Positions 27,629-37,404 of a DNA stretch of 64,000 nucleotides are shown here, piece by piece. The stretch comes from Candidatus Poribacteria bacterium (GTDB lineage Bacteria; Poribacteria; WGA-4E; UBA9662). The notes under the pieces were generated by a model, which ran no database searches, was not told the DNA's origin, and saw only the letters and a list, made by a program, of their open reading frames with translations. The stretch lies in assembly GCA_030748495.1 (NCBI GenBank), contig JASMLX010000015.1:1-64000 (forward strand). The letters run 5' to 3'. A program made the translations under genes and the position numbers. How positions within the stretch are numbered: the first letter of the stretch is position 1; every line of letters starts with the position of its first letter.

Positions 27629-28243
27629 CTAAAATTCCCAACCTAAAACCGGTCGACGATATTTTAGAACAACGTGCGCTGAAACGGTGCCAACCACGGA
27701 GCCGGCAAGTGTATCGAGCGGATAGTGTCTTCCAAGATAGATCCGGGAAAATGCCACTAACCCTGCCCCACAATAGAACGGAATCTTCAACTTTGGATAT
27801 CTATCAGAGAAAATGGTAGCAGTTGCAAAGGCCAGGGTCGTATGACCTGAAGGGAAAGCAGGCGTATCTTTTTCCAGTTTGTCCAGCGGACGTCTACGGT
27901 TAATGATCTGCTTTGCCCCCCAGGCCGATAGCCCCGATAAGGCAAAAGAGGTCGTTAATAGTTTACCTGTCTCTTTTTGCTCTGGACTACCGTAGGCCAT
28001 CAACAAAGCCGAAATGGCCATTACCGCTTTGGGATCTCCAAAGTGTGTAATGCCTGTCACTAGTTGATGAGGTACAGTACCAATATGATCGGCATCATAG
28101 ATGGTATCGAAAAGCTGGTGGTCTAAGCGAATCAACGGATTATTAACCGTATTATCAGCTATAGCACTTGGCAGCCTGGTGAAAAACACAATCAGGCAAC
28201 AGAGATAAAATTGTTTTTGAAGTTTGCTTTTACTACAGTCCAA
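27629..28243 (-). CDS. PAP2 family phosphatase
   Basis: The 204-residue membrane protein of the type 2 phosphatidic acid phosphatase family has all three catalytic motifs: KQIINRRRP (residues about 118-126), PSGH (about 137-140) and SRIYLGRHYPLD (about 169-180). The two His and the Arg/Lys residues form the phosphatase site. It has an N-terminal signal-like segment (FYLCCLIVFFTRLPSAIA). Probable substrates are lipid phosphates or undecaprenyl pyrophosphate. It is divergent from the next gene, from which about 70 bases separate it. Confidence 0.85.
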   Translation of the reverse strand: MDCSKSKLQKQFYLCCLIVFFTRLPSAIADNTVNNPLIRLDHQLFDTIYDADHIGTVPHQLVTGITHFGDPKAVMAISALLMAYGSPEQKETGKLLTTSFALSGLSAWGAKQIINRRRPLDKLEKDTPAFPSGHTTLAFATATIFSDRYPKLKIPFYCGAGLVAFSRIYLGRHYPLDTLAGSVVGTVSAHVVLKYRRPVLGWEF

Positions 28244-28249
28244 TGCTAA

Positions 28250-28279
28250 TTGAAATCCTTCTTTGGGTTACAGTATACT
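28250..28279 (+). promoter_or_regulatory. sigma-70-like promoter
   Basis: TTGAAA (28250-28255), an 18-base spacer and TATACT (28274-28279), ahead of ATG 28317. Confidence 0.5.
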
Positions 28280-28316
28280 TGACCTCCGAAAGGGAAGTAA
28301 AGGACAACGTGATCAG

Positions 28317-29012
28317 ATGAAAACAAACACTCGATGGTTGATTTTAGGGTTAATGTTCAGTTCATTCGCCCTCGCCCAAACCTACTATCCGGACAAAGTG
28401 GGTAACGAATGGTTTTTTCTAAGTACCGATGGAATCGAAGAACGGGTCTTACGCATCGAGGGTACGGACGAGGATCAGGTACGTCAACTGGTCGATCAGA
28501 CCAAAGAGGTAAATCCACCCAACGAAGAGACTGCTTACAGTCGATTCGTCATTCGCCCTGAATTCGATAATGTCCAGATTTTGAAGGCGGTTTTCACCTT
28601 CGGTTTAGCCGGCGAGATCGAATTACCCTACGATCCCCCCCAAGTCTTTTTACCCATACCGATCGAATTGGGAACACGATGGACGGTTAAAGGTGAAGTC
28701 ACATTACCCTTATTGGGTGAAATCATGGCTGAAAACACACAGGAAGTGGTAGCCGTGGATAAGATTTCCATTCCGGCTGGCACCTTTGACAATTGTCTGC
28801 AGGTAAAACAGACCAATGTGCTGGCCTCACCCGTTTTGCGCTTAGAACGACCCGGAACCATGTGGTTGGCCCCCAACTTGGGACCGGTCAAATTTGTCAA
28901 CTCTGACGACATTGTCTTTGAACTGGTCCGCTACAATGTCAGCGTCGATGAAACCGCAGTTTCATCCAAGATGAAACTTGCTACCACATGGGCAACAATT
29001 CGCAATCGGTAA
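28317..29012 (+). CDS. secreted protein with KLxxxW C-terminal tail
   Basis: The 231-residue protein has a signal peptide cut near FALAQ and one beta-rich domain beginning YYPDKVGNEWFFL. The later pattern IPAGTFDNCLQV...PGTMWLAPNLGPVKFV is typical of secreted proteins of unknown function that report a fixed fold (DUF3108-like; by pattern only). It ends AVSSKMKLATTWATIRNR, the shared tail motif of this window. ATG 28317 is chosen over the upstream TTG 28263 because it has AAAGG at the right distance and opens a proper signal peptide. The last 25 bases overlap the next gene, so the two are translationally coupled. Confidence 0.7.
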   Translation: MKTNTRWLILGLMFSSFALAQTYYPDKVGNEWFFLSTDGIEERVLRIEGTDEDQVRQLVDQTKEVNPPNEETAYSRFVIRPEFDNVQILKAVFTFGLAGEIELPYDPPQVFLPIPIELGTRWTVKGEVTLPLLGEIMAENTQEVVAVDKISIPAGTFDNCLQVKQTNVLASPVLRLERPGTMWLAPNLGPVKFVNSDDIVFELVRYNVSVDETAVSSKMKLATTWATIRNR

Positions 29013-32000
29013 GATCCGCCAATGGGCACTGCCCATTAGTATGGCCGACACTGCTAATCATACTACTCCTATTTTTTATTTCCGCGCATTATCGTATCCA
29101 CGCTGCCCGGGATGCTAACCCCGCTTTTAACGGTTACTTAGACCTAACCTCTGCCCCCAGTGTTGGACAAACTGCTACCCTGACGCTATCTCTGGAATCA
29201 AATCTGGCCGAAACAGCAAAGGTAGAGATTGTATTTCGTCTGCCCAACGGTGTTTCACCTCAGTCGCCCCCTATTTTTTCTCAGGTTTACCTGCCGGCCT
29301 TTTCCTTTATTCAGCGAAGCCTGTTGATTCAGGTTGATCTGCCCGGCAACTACCCGTTACAAGCCTCGGTTTATGCTACTACAGGCTCCGGTGCTCCGAT
29401 CGTCGATCACTTTTACCTCCACTTACAAACCAGCCCGTCAGAGGCCAACGTCTCTCCGGAGCCGCTTGAACATAATAGCCGCGATTTACAACTACAAACG
29501 CAGGTACAGATTCAGCAAGGGTTGGCCGCAGAGGGGCTGACGGTTCAGGGGCTACTCACCTACTTTAACGATAATGAACGGCAGATGCGACCTCTACAAC
29601 AGGTCAAGGTTAGTTTGTACGAGGACCAGCAAGAACGGGCAGTCACATTTGCCGATGCTGAAGGGCACTACCGGTTTGAGACTGCGGATCTTGAGCCAAA
29701 TCAGCCCCGGCAGTTGCATATTGTAGTCAAGCCTGATAATCGAGTCTTGAGGATCGTCAATCGCCGGTGGAGGACTTATGAACTTAAGTCAGAGCTAGTG
29801 CAAGGTGTTGCCGAGGGTCAGGTTACCATCGATCTAACCCTTGATGCCACTAAAGCCAATCGAGGCCTGGGCAACATCCTTGATTCGATTATCAAAACCC
29901 ACGCTTTCTTTTGGAACCAGGTCGGTTGGGAACGGCAAAAACAGATTCAGGTCATTTGGCCGGGTAGCGGAAAAGTCTCTTACTATCATGCGTCACAGTT
30001 TGGTGGTAGCGTTAAGCGTGAAACCTTGACCATTGCCGGTGGGGTGGATCAATGGCGTAGCATTACCATGTACCACGAATACGGCCACGCGGCTATGATG
30101 GCGGCTTATGGATATAACTATAATGCGGTGCCTCGAGGGAAATATCAGGGTGGACATCGACTGGAAACCGTTTCCGACCAAGGCTTTGCTATGAGTGAAG
30201 GCTGGGCCGAATTTCTGGAAGCGGCGGTTGACAACCGTGCTCTCAACGTCACCGGCCGCTGGGAGGAACAGTTTCCTAACATCGAAACCAATTCTTGGTG
30301 GACCGGCAGTAATGATGGTAGCGGAGAGAACCGCGACGGAGGTGTTGTTGAAGGGGCCGTAGCCAGCATCCTGTGGGATATATTCGATACAGGAGACAGC
30401 ATCGATCTAACACCAGATGAGGATGATGATGAGTTGGAGAATCGGTTTGATCTGTTATGGAAAATCCTGGTTGAGGATCACCCGAAAACGATAACCGATG
30501 TTGGTATGGGGTGGCGAAAGCGAGACTTCCCACAGTTGGCTGAGTTAGAGGAGATCTACGCTACTCACCACGCCCTGTCCAAACCAAACTCCCCGCCGGA
30601 GTTTAAGTTTGTTTCTCCCGCTGACGTCGACGTTTTTGCCAACAAATCGTTCGAGATTGAGTGGAAGGTTAGTGACCCAGACAACGACAGCTTTGTGGTC
30701 GACCTCTACTACGACATCGACCAAAATATGCGGTATGCCAAACCGATTGAACTCGGTATCAGTCAAGAGTTTAACAATCTTCACTGGAATACGGTCTTTG
30801 TCTACGACGGGAAATACTATATTCTGGCCCGGGTCAAGGATGACCGTGGCGAAATGGTGAGCGTCTACTCCGACAGTTTGGTCATCATAGATCATACACC
30901 GTTGCAACCACCTAAAATAGAGTCGCCGACACATCCAGACACAGATGTTTGGTACACCAATAGTTCTCCCATGCTCTACTTCATGACAGAGCCGGAGGTG
31001 ATAAGTGGTCGACGATACAGTTTTGTCCTTGACCACACGGCCGAGACGGAACCCGACAGAATCGAAGATCCCTTGATTCGCAACAACCAGTTGACCTTGA
31101 AGGGCCTCAATGATGGAGAGTGGTGGTTACATCTGCGAGCCAAAGACGAACTCGACTACTGGACTGAACCGACTCACTTTAAGTTGCAAATCGATAGCAC
31201 ACCGCCACCAACAGTTACGTCGATTGAGTGGTCTGTGCCGGAGGTCGTTTCACCCGTGGATACACCTGTAGCTTCAAAAAGTGAGATTTTGCTAGAGTGG
31301 CCGTCAGTGCAGGATGCGAGTAGAATTGACACCTATTTAGTTCAGGTGGATGTCGATTCGCGGGATTTTTCGCCGCAGAGGGGGCTTCTAGTCGATCAGG
31401 GGATTGAAGCAACCCCAAAGCGAAAGGCGAGTTTTCGCTTTCTAGCCGAAGCCGGCTATAAGTACTATGCCCGGATTAAGACCGTTAACGGCGCCGAACA
31501 GGAGAGCCACTGGAGTGACCCTGTCGGCCCTATGTACTTAGAAGATTTTCCCAAGTGGGATCTGAATCGGGATGGCCAAATCGATATTATGGACCTGGTC
31601 TATGTAGCCCGGTTTTTTGGGCAACCAAGCCCTGCAACCATTCAACCGACCCCCGATCTCAACGAGGACGGTACTGTCAATATCTTTGATGTTATTTTGG
31701 TGGCTAGACACTTTGGCGAGTCAGCCATGGCGGCCCCGAATCTGGCACAGGTCTTGGAACACCTGAGTCAAACAACTGATCTAATTGATCTACCAGACCA
31801 AACACCTCTAGCCGAGACTTCGGTCCCCGTAGCCGAAACAAGGATCGGCCCCAATTTCCCCAATCCGTTTAATCCAGAAACCTGGATTCCCTATCAACTG
31901 GCACACCCCTCGGTGGCAGTCTTTGAGATCTATAATCCCAGCGGACAGATAATCCGCCGTCTGGATCTAGGCTTTCAGCCAGCGGGAACCTACCAAACCA

Positions 32001-32134
32001 AAAACCGTGCCGTCTATTGGGATGGACGCACCGAATCCGGAGAATTAGCCCCCTCTGGCATCTACTTCTGTCGCCTGCAAACAGACCCAGATTTACCAAC
32101 ACCTGCTATCCAAAAACTGACTCTGCATAAGTAA
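28988..32134 (+). CDS. secreted zinc metalloprotease-like protein with dockerin and C-terminal sorting domain
   Basis: The 1048-residue protein has a signal peptide (LLIILLLFFISAHYRIHA). Residues about 40-290 hold Ig/CARDB-like and carboxypeptidase-regulatory-like beta domains. Residues about 300-480 hold a metallopeptidase-like domain with YHEYGHAAM (HExxH at 363-367) and a downstream SEGWAEF Glu as likely third zinc ligand. Fibronectin/Ig-like domains follow to about 850. A type I dockerin with two calcium loops (DLNRDGQIDIMDL, DLNEDGTVNIFDV) lies at about 857-905, and a FlgD/T9SS-like C-terminal domain (NPFNPETWIPYQL, VYWDGRTESGELAPSGIYF) at about 950-1048. It is presumably exported and displayed on the surface. 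Confidence 0.85.
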   Translation: MGNNSQSVRSANGHCPLVWPTLLIILLLFFISAHYRIHAARDANPAFNGYLDLTSAPSVGQTATLTLSLESNLAETAKVEIVFRLPNGVSPQSPPIFSQVYLPAFSFIQRSLLIQVDLPGNYPLQASVYATTGSGAPIVDHFYLHLQTSPSEANVSPEPLEHNSRDLQLQTQVQIQQGLAAEGLTVQGLLTYFNDNERQMRPLQQVKVSLYEDQQERAVTFADAEGHYRFETADLEPNQPRQLHIVVKPDNRVLRIVNRRWRTYELKSELVQGVAEGQVTIDLTLDATKANRGLGNILDSIIKTHAFFWNQVGWERQKQIQVIWPGSGKVSYYHASQFGGSVKRETLTIAGGVDQWRSITMYHEYGHAAMMAAYGYNYNAVPRGKYQGGHRLETVSDQGFAMSEGWAEFLEAAVDNRALNVTGRWEEQFPNIETNSWWTGSNDGSGENRDGGVVEGAVASILWDIFDTGDSIDLTPDEDDDELENRFDLLWKILVEDHPKTITDVGMGWRKRDFPQLAELEEIYATHHALSKPNSPPEFKFVSPADVDVFANKSFEIEWKVSDPDNDSFVVDLYYDIDQNMRYAKPIELGISQEFNNLHWNTVFVYDGKYYILARVKDDRGEMVSVYSDSLVIIDHTPLQPPKIESPTHPDTDVWYTNSSPMLYFMTEPEVISGRRYSFVLDHTAETEPDRIEDPLIRNNQLTLKGLNDGEWWLHLRAKDELDYWTEPTHFKLQIDSTPPPTVTSIEWSVPEVVSPVDTPVASKSEILLEWPSVQDASRIDTYLVQVDVDSRDFSPQRGLLVDQGIEATPKRKASFRFLAEAGYKYYARIKTVNGAEQESHWSDPVGPMYLEDFPKWDLNRDGQIDIMDLVYVARFFGQPSPATIQPTPDLNEDGTVNIFDVILVARHFGESAMAAPNLAQVLEHLSQTTDLIDLPDQTPLAETSVPVAETRIGPNFPNPFNPETWIPYQLAHPSVAVFEIYNPSGQIIRRLDLGFQPAGTYQTKNRAVYWDGRTESGELAPSGIYFCRLQTDPDLPTPAIQKLTLHK

Positions 32135-32187
32135 GAACTGGCGAGGGCAAAGGTGTTGTTGACATTTCAACCTAATCTGGGTTAGAC

Positions 32188-33057
32188 CTAATCCCAATGG
32201 TTGGGTCGAGAATGATTCGACCAATGTTGTGTGGGATCGCAGCCACTGACGATTACGCCTTCCCGGTTCCAATCGAAATGCCCCCGCACATCTGGTGTGC
32301 AGTACCGTAAGGTCAGACCACAGCGTCGACGATCTGAATGATTGAAGTTAGACCCGTGTAGTAGCAGATCAGAATGGATCGAGATTTCGCCTGCTTTCAG
32401 TTCGACATCGACCGGCGTGCCGTACTGTTCGGCCTCCTGTACCGTCTGATTTAAGATGTTATGTTCCCCGGGATCACTGATCTGGTAAGATAGATGGCCA
32501 AAGCGGTGGGAACCAGACAGAAACCGCATACACCCATTCTCCCTGTCGGCATCATCAATAGCCAGCCAAACTGTCACTGTTTTAGATGGTGTTAACGGCC
32601 AGTAGCTAGCATCCTGATGCCAGGCTACGATCTTGCCATCATGCGGCAATTTGCAGAAATAGTGGGATCCCCAGGCGACGACGTTGTCACCGAGGAGATC
32701 CTTGATGTAACCCACAATCCGGGGATGGGTCAACAGATCGTAGGCTTTCCCATATCTGAGATGGGCTGACAAGATCGAATAACTACCACCACCCGCCGAC
32801 ATTACCTCGGTTAGAAGGTCATCGAAATGATGCCGATAGACTAGAATCTCGTTGGCATCGAAAATCTGCATTCCTGTCAGGTAACCGTATTGGTTGAAAT
32901 CTTCTATCTGCTCTGATGTTAAGTGCAGTGGATCTATCGTCCAGCTAGGGTAAAACTGCAGGTCCCTGTCTAGCTGGGCCAACTGTTCCTGATTGGGAAT
33001 AACCTTCGTTTTCTGGTCAGGCGTGGCTTGCAATCGCTGTTCGGCTTCTGTGCGCAT
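32188..33057 (-). CDS. phytanoyl-CoA dioxygenase (PhyH) family protein
   Basis: The 289-residue Fe(II)/2-oxoglutarate oxygenase has a clear facial triad: AWHQDASYWPL (HxD), then SIHSDLLLHGS (distal His) and RCGLTLRYCTP (2-oxoglutarate Arg). DDADRENGCMRFLSGSHRFG is the usual core strand. It begins with an unrelated helical stretch of about 50 residues before QIEDFNQYGYLTG, the normal N-terminus of the fold. AGGAGG lies about 12 bases before ATG 33057. It is transcribed after a DegT aminotransferase with a 38-base gap, so the two may act in one route. Confidence 0.9.
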   Translation of the reverse strand: MRTEAEQRLQATPDQKTKVIPNQEQLAQLDRDLQFYPSWTIDPLHLTSEQIEDFNQYGYLTGMQIFDANEILVYRHHFDDLLTEVMSAGGGSYSILSAHLRYGKAYDLLTHPRIVGYIKDLLGDNVVAWGSHYFCKLPHDGKIVAWHQDASYWPLTPSKTVTVWLAIDDADRENGCMRFLSGSHRFGHLSYQISDPGEHNILNQTVQEAEQYGTPVDVELKAGEISIHSDLLLHGSNFNHSDRRRCGLTLRYCTPDVRGHFDWNREGVIVSGCDPTQHWSNHSRPNHWD

Positions 33058-33095
33058 GGGTATTCTGTACCTCCTACTTTAGGTGGAAGGTGAAC

Positions 33096-34274
33096 CTAGA
33101 AAATATCGTTGGCAGCAGAACGAATGGCTGTTGACACTTTTTCGATCCCTTCGTCAGTCATCTCCGGGTGAACACCGATACAGATGGCACGGCCTAGGTA
33201 ATCCAATGTCTTGGGACACATCCGGTCTGAATATTCGATCTCACCGTAGGATGGGTGGCTGTAGGGCAGCCCGTTGGGGTGATAGGTCTTCTTCTGCAGA
33301 ATATATTCCCAGCCTGGATAGACGTGCTTGTCACCATTCCCGTGAGTATACATCGGTCCGGCACCGACGCCATATTTACCCATTATCTCGCCAAACTTGC
33401 TAGCCAAATCAGACGTGGGTAAGAAGAAGACCATCGTAGTAGCGGCATCACCCTCCTCATCGTGCAGTTTTCGTAGTTCGATTCCGTCTACGTCAGCGAT
33501 GGCTTGACGCAATTTTCGCTTGCGGATCCGCATCTTTTCGATAAAGCCATCCAACCGCGTCAACTGCACGGAAGCCACTGCTCCCCGCATCTCATCCATG
33601 CGGAAGTTCATGCCGGGGAAGAAAGCGTCGCTATGCGGGGAAATACCCCACAGGTTACCACCGTCGTGTATCATCCTGGCGCGGTCGGCGTATCGCTGGT
33701 CGTCGGTAATTACGATTCCGCCCTCACCAGTAGTGATGATTTTGCTCTGTTGCAAACTAAAGCAACCGATATGGCCATGGGTGCCGAGCCGTTTGCCGCC
33801 ATAACCAGCCCCGATAGCCTGGGCACAGTCCTCGATCACCAGTAGATCGTGTTTGTCGGCAATGGCTTTGATGGCCGACATGTTGGATGGTACTCCGATC
33901 ATATGTACCGGTATGATGGCTCGGGTTCTGGGCGTGATCTTGGCTTCAATGTCCTCCGGATCGATGGTCAACGAGTTGTCGATTTCAGCGATGATGGGCA
34001 CCGCGTTGGCGGTTACCACCGAAGATGGCGTGGCCACCCAGGTATAGGCAGGAACAATCACCTCATCCCCTAAGCCGATGCCGGCAGCATAAAGGCCAAC
34101 GATCAGGGACGAGGTTCCACCGTTTGTCGCGATAGCGTGTTTTGTGTTAAACTTCTCCCCAACGCCGCGTTCGAAGTTTAAGACTGTCGAATCTTCAGGT
34201 CCATATCGGCAGAGGTGACCTTTTTCCAGTACCGCCAAAACGGCCTGTTGCTCTTCTATTCCGAGATAGTACAT
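33096..34274 (-). CDS. DegT/DnrJ/EryC1/StrS family aminotransferase
   Basis: The 392-residue PLP-dependent enzyme of the sugar aminotransferase family shows ATNGGTSSLIVGLYAAGIGLGDEVIVPAYTWVAT near the N-terminus, VIEDCAQAIGAGYGGKRLGT, and the PLP-lysine segment CFSLQQSKIITTGEGGIVIT. FRMDEMRGAVASVQL follows. Such enzymes aminate keto-sugars using glutamate, or are dehydratases; the sugar cannot be told. It heads a minus-strand pair with PhyH and diverges from the deacetylase gene at 34384. Confidence 0.92.
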   Translation of the reverse strand: MYYLGIEEQQAVLAVLEKGHLCRYGPEDSTVLNFERGVGEKFNTKHAIATNGGTSSLIVGLYAAGIGLGDEVIVPAYTWVATPSSVVTANAVPIIAEIDNSLTIDPEDIEAKITPRTRAIIPVHMIGVPSNMSAIKAIADKHDLLVIEDCAQAIGAGYGGKRLGTHGHIGCFSLQQSKIITTGEGGIVITDDQRYADRARMIHDGGNLWGISPHSDAFFPGMNFRMDEMRGAVASVQLTRLDGFIEKMRIRKRKLRQAIADVDGIELRKLHDEEGDAATTMVFFLPTSDLASKFGEIMGKYGVGAGPMYTHGNGDKHVYPGWEYILQKKTYHPNGLPYSHPSYGEIEYSDRMCPKTLDYLGRAICIGVHPEMTDEGIEKVSTAIRSAANDIF

Positions 34275-34383
34275 AGTTCAAATCCTCCGTAGATAAAACG
34301 TTAGTGACTATTATATCCAGATCTGCAAATTCTGCAATCTGTTTTTGCACTACTTACACCCAAATTTAAGAAGGAGAAATAGA

Positions 34384-35271
34384 ATGCCGTCACCAGAGCG
34401 AGGCACAATTCTGTTAGGTTACGATGTTGAAAGTGCATCAGATAGTACGCGTGGCTTTTTGCAAGGCGCACGACAACTGCATCAAAAATACGATGTCCCC
34501 TGGACCATATATCTGACCGGTCAAACACTAACAGCGCGTGTTGAAGACGTGCGGGAGGTGATCGCCGATCCACTGCTGACCGTTGGTCAGCACACCTATA
34601 ATCACGTTTTGCTCAAGTCGATCTACATGCAACCCGGCGATGGTCAGCCGGTCCACGGTCGCTCGCCTAACTTTTTTCACCAGGGTGGTACACTGGAGCA
34701 GGTTCGGGAAGAGATCGACAGCACACAGACCTTAATCGAAGACTTGTTGCAAATCGAGTGTCAGGGGTTGACCGGACCGTGGGGCTACTATCGTGGACTG
34801 GTGGATCGACCAGACATTCTTCAAATTTTGGCAGACAACAGTATCCAGTGGATTCGTACCAACGCCAGAGATTACCGGGACTGCCAACCGACCCCCTTCA
34901 GTGAACAGCCGTTTTTCTATACAGACCAGGGGTTTGAGGATATCCTGGAATTGGGAGTTCAGGGCTACCAGGACGATTTCTACTGGGACCGGTTCGATGA
35001 CCGACAGTACGGAGAAACTTACCAGGATTACCTATTTGCTATGCTGGAGAGGGTCGCGGCTGAAGATCTGGTCTGGAATGTTTGTTCCCACGACCACGGA
35101 ACCGTTGACACTGAAACCTTTTTCCAAACCAAAGGCCAGTGGATCGAGGAATTGATCGTCCAGGCTATGGATCTCGGCATCCGTTTTGCCTCCCCACCGC
35201 AGGTCTATGCCGAGATGAAAGCGGCTGTCCGACCTTCAGGTGGCGGTCACCCGCTGAAGGAAAAACAATGA
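34384..35271 (+). CDS. polysaccharide deacetylase (NodB-like) family protein
   Basis: The 295-residue protein of the carbohydrate esterase 4 fold shows LLGYDVES (catalytic Asp, metal site) and VGQHTYNH (HxxxH metal ligands), then GLTGPWGYYRGL and, near the end, NVCSHDHGTVD, likely the late His motif. There is no signal peptide, so it is probably cytoplasmic, where family members act on small sugars or in purine and pyrimidine degradation rather than on walls. ATG 34384 has AAGGAG just before it. It overlaps the next gene by 4 bases (ATGA). Confidence 0.85.
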   Translation: MPSPERGTILLGYDVESASDSTRGFLQGARQLHQKYDVPWTIYLTGQTLTARVEDVREVIADPLLTVGQHTYNHVLLKSIYMQPGDGQPVHGRSPNFFHQGGTLEQVREEIDSTQTLIEDLLQIECQGLTGPWGYYRGLVDRPDILQILADNSIQWIRTNARDYRDCQPTPFSEQPFFYTDQGFEDILELGVQGYQDDFYWDRFDDRQYGETYQDYLFAMLERVAAEDLVWNVCSHDHGTVDTETFFQTKGQWIEELIVQAMDLGIRFASPPQVYAEMKAAVRPSGGGHPLKEKQ

Positions 35272-36131
35272 AGCAACTCGGATGCAGCACTATGCTGTAC
35301 CGTAACTTTAGTCTGGAACAGGCCCTGGCAGGTATTCGACAAGCCGGAGGCTATGCTATTGAACTCTGCGCTCGTTCATCAACGACCGGACAGATTGCCC
35401 ACCTGGACCTGAATCGACATGACGACGTGGACGGCCATTACCAGAAAGTCAAACAGGCCATAACCGCTCACGGGCTGAAGGTCGAGTCAATTGCCATCTC
35501 CGGTCAGCAGATTTCACAGCCAGCAGGATTGAAGCGACTAATCGAGGCATCTTGCCAATTGAAAACGGATACAGTGGTCGTCAGTTCTGGCGGGATTTCT
35601 AATAGTGAGGAGAGTTTTCTTCAATTTGTCGATAAGGTCAATCAAGCCAGTACCGCTCTGGCTAGAGAGCAGATTCGTTTGTCAGTCAAGCCACGGATGG
35701 GTCGGGCCGTTCACGATGTGGCAACGGCTAAACAGTTGATGGCCGAGGTCGATGCCGATTGGGTGGGACTCAACTTCGATGCGACGCACATCTACCGCTC
35801 GCATCCTGATGCTGATCCTGTCCAAGCCTTGACAGAGTTGCAACCTCATATTTTTACTGTTCGGATGCGAGATCACCGACTCAGCCGTGAACCGAAAGTA
35901 GGAGCGGTAGGGACACAGATTCCTGGCAATGGGGTACTGGATCTAGCTGGATTGACCAGCATCATCAAGCAGATGCCGAATATCTCGGTGGCGATTCTGG
36001 AAATCGTCGGTATCCACAAGTTGCCGAACCTGAACTTCGACACCGTACAAGAGATAGTTACCACCTCGATCTCCTATCTTAAACCACTATTGTGGGAATA
36101 CGTAGCTACACCGATGACCACTATCATTTAA
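35268..36131 (+). CDS. sugar phosphate isomerase/epimerase
   Basis: The 287-residue TIM-barrel protein of the AP endonuclease family 2 shows GCSTMLYRNFSLEQALAGIRQAGGYAIELCA, KVESIAISG, RLSVKPRMG, WVGLNFDATHIYRSHPD, IFTVRMRDH and VAILEIVG; the Glu, Asp and His of these strands are probable metal ligands. It is distinct in sequence from the isomerases at 2127 and 52096. The ATG overlaps the deacetylase stop (ATGA, 35268-35271), so the two are translationally coupled. It is 73 bases before an enolase-superfamily gene. Confidence 0.88.
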   Translation: MKQLGCSTMLYRNFSLEQALAGIRQAGGYAIELCARSSTTGQIAHLDLNRHDDVDGHYQKVKQAITAHGLKVESIAISGQQISQPAGLKRLIEASCQLKTDTVVVSSGGISNSEESFLQFVDKVNQASTALAREQIRLSVKPRMGRAVHDVATAKQLMAEVDADWVGLNFDATHIYRSHPDADPVQALTELQPHIFTVRMRDHRLSREPKVGAVGTQIPGNGVLDLAGLTSIIKQMPNISVAILEIVGIHKLPNLNFDTVQEIVTTSISYLKPLLWEYVATPMTTII

Positions 36132-36204
36132 CCAATCGCAAGTCGTCCGACCTTCGGTTAGCAACCGTTCTAATCGGTAACGATGGCCTCTGGAGAAACC
36201 AAAA

Positions 36205-37386
36205 TTGAAAATTACAGACATTAAATCCTACATCGTAGTGGCACCGGATTTGAGAGAAGATGCCACCAGTTCTTCTCAGGACAATATTGTGGTGGTGGTA
36301 CATACCGACGAAGGCATCACCGGGGTAGGAGAAACCGATACCGGTCCCTGGATTGCTAAATCGGTCATCGAATCACCGGGCTCACACTCCATGGCCTTGG
36401 GTATCAAGGATCTGCTAATCGGCCAGGATCCGCTCCAAACCTCTGCTCTGTGGCAAAAAATGTATGTTGGCACCTGTATGAGCACCCGGCGTGGGGCTGG
36501 CATGTGCGCTATCGGTGCCATTGACATGGCGTTGTGGGATATCAAGGGTAAAGCCCTCAACCAACCTGTCTATAAATTGCTAGGCGGTGCCCAAGTGAAC
36601 CATATTGTTCCTTACGCCAGCCTCCAACCACACGGCGACACGGTCGAGCAGTATCAGGATAGCCTGGTCAAATGGTTGTTGCTCACCAAGGAGCACGGCT
36701 TCCAAGCGGCCAAACTCGAGTGTACACTGGGCGGCCCCTATGCCCACACCGGCTTGCAAGGAACAGACGAAGAGATGACCGAAATCATCACCGCCTGCAG
36801 GGAAGCAGTAGGCAAAGAGTTTGCCTTGATGGTGGACGTGCAGTATCTGTGGCGAGATGCCAAAAGTGCGCTCCGAACCATCCGGCACTGGGAACACCTG
36901 GATCTATTTTTTCTGGAAACGCCACTACTAGTCGATAACCTGGAAGGGTATGCTGTCCTGGCCCGGGAGGCACCGATGCGTATTGCCGCCGGTGAATGGC
37001 TCAATCACCGTCTCGAATTTCTGGAGTTGATGGATGCCGGTAGAATCGAGGTGGCTCAGCCCGATGTAGGTCGAGTGGGTGGCCTGACTGAAGCCATGCG
37101 AGTTTGCCACATGGCAGAAGACCGGGGGCGTTTGATTGTACCCCACTGCTGGAACTCCGGTATCGGCATCGCTGCTTCCGCTCATCTGGCAGCCGCCATC
37201 CCACACTGTCCCTTCATCGAATACCTACCTGCCGATTTAACAGACTCACCCCTCCGCACCGAACTGGCTGGCGATGGTCTAAGCATGGAAGATGGCGTAC
37301 TGTCACTACCGGCTAAACCCGGACTGGGCATAGAACTCAACTTCGACGCACTTGAAAAGTTTCGATCGGCTGAAATCGTTCTCTAA
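36205..37386 (+). CDS. mandelate racemase/muconate lactonizing enzyme family protein
   Basis: The 393-residue enolase-superfamily enzyme carries the expected set: AKLECT (base Lys), LMVDVQYLW (metal Asp), FFLETPL and IAAGEWL (metal Glu), QPDVGRVGGLTEAM and VPHCWNSGIG (His). Relatives dehydrate or racemise sugar acids. It starts at TTG 36205. Sugar-acid dehydration fits its neighbours: an isomerase upstream and a DUF6785 membrane protein 18 bases downstream. I infer a small catabolic operon with the deacetylase gene at its head. Confidence 0.9.
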   Translation: MKITDIKSYIVVAPDLREDATSSSQDNIVVVVHTDEGITGVGETDTGPWIAKSVIESPGSHSMALGIKDLLIGQDPLQTSALWQKMYVGTCMSTRRGAGMCAIGAIDMALWDIKGKALNQPVYKLLGGAQVNHIVPYASLQPHGDTVEQYQDSLVKWLLLTKEHGFQAAKLECTLGGPYAHTGLQGTDEEMTEIITACREAVGKEFALMVDVQYLWRDAKSALRTIRHWEHLDLFFLETPLLVDNLEGYAVLAREAPMRIAAGEWLNHRLEFLELMDAGRIEVAQPDVGRVGGLTEAMRVCHMAEDRGRLIVPHCWNSGIGIAASAHLAAAIPHCPFIEYLPADLTDSPLRTELAGDGLSMEDGVLSLPAKPGLGIELNFDALEKFRSAEIVL

Positions 37387-37404
37387 TTACCAGCACCTAA
37401 GAGG

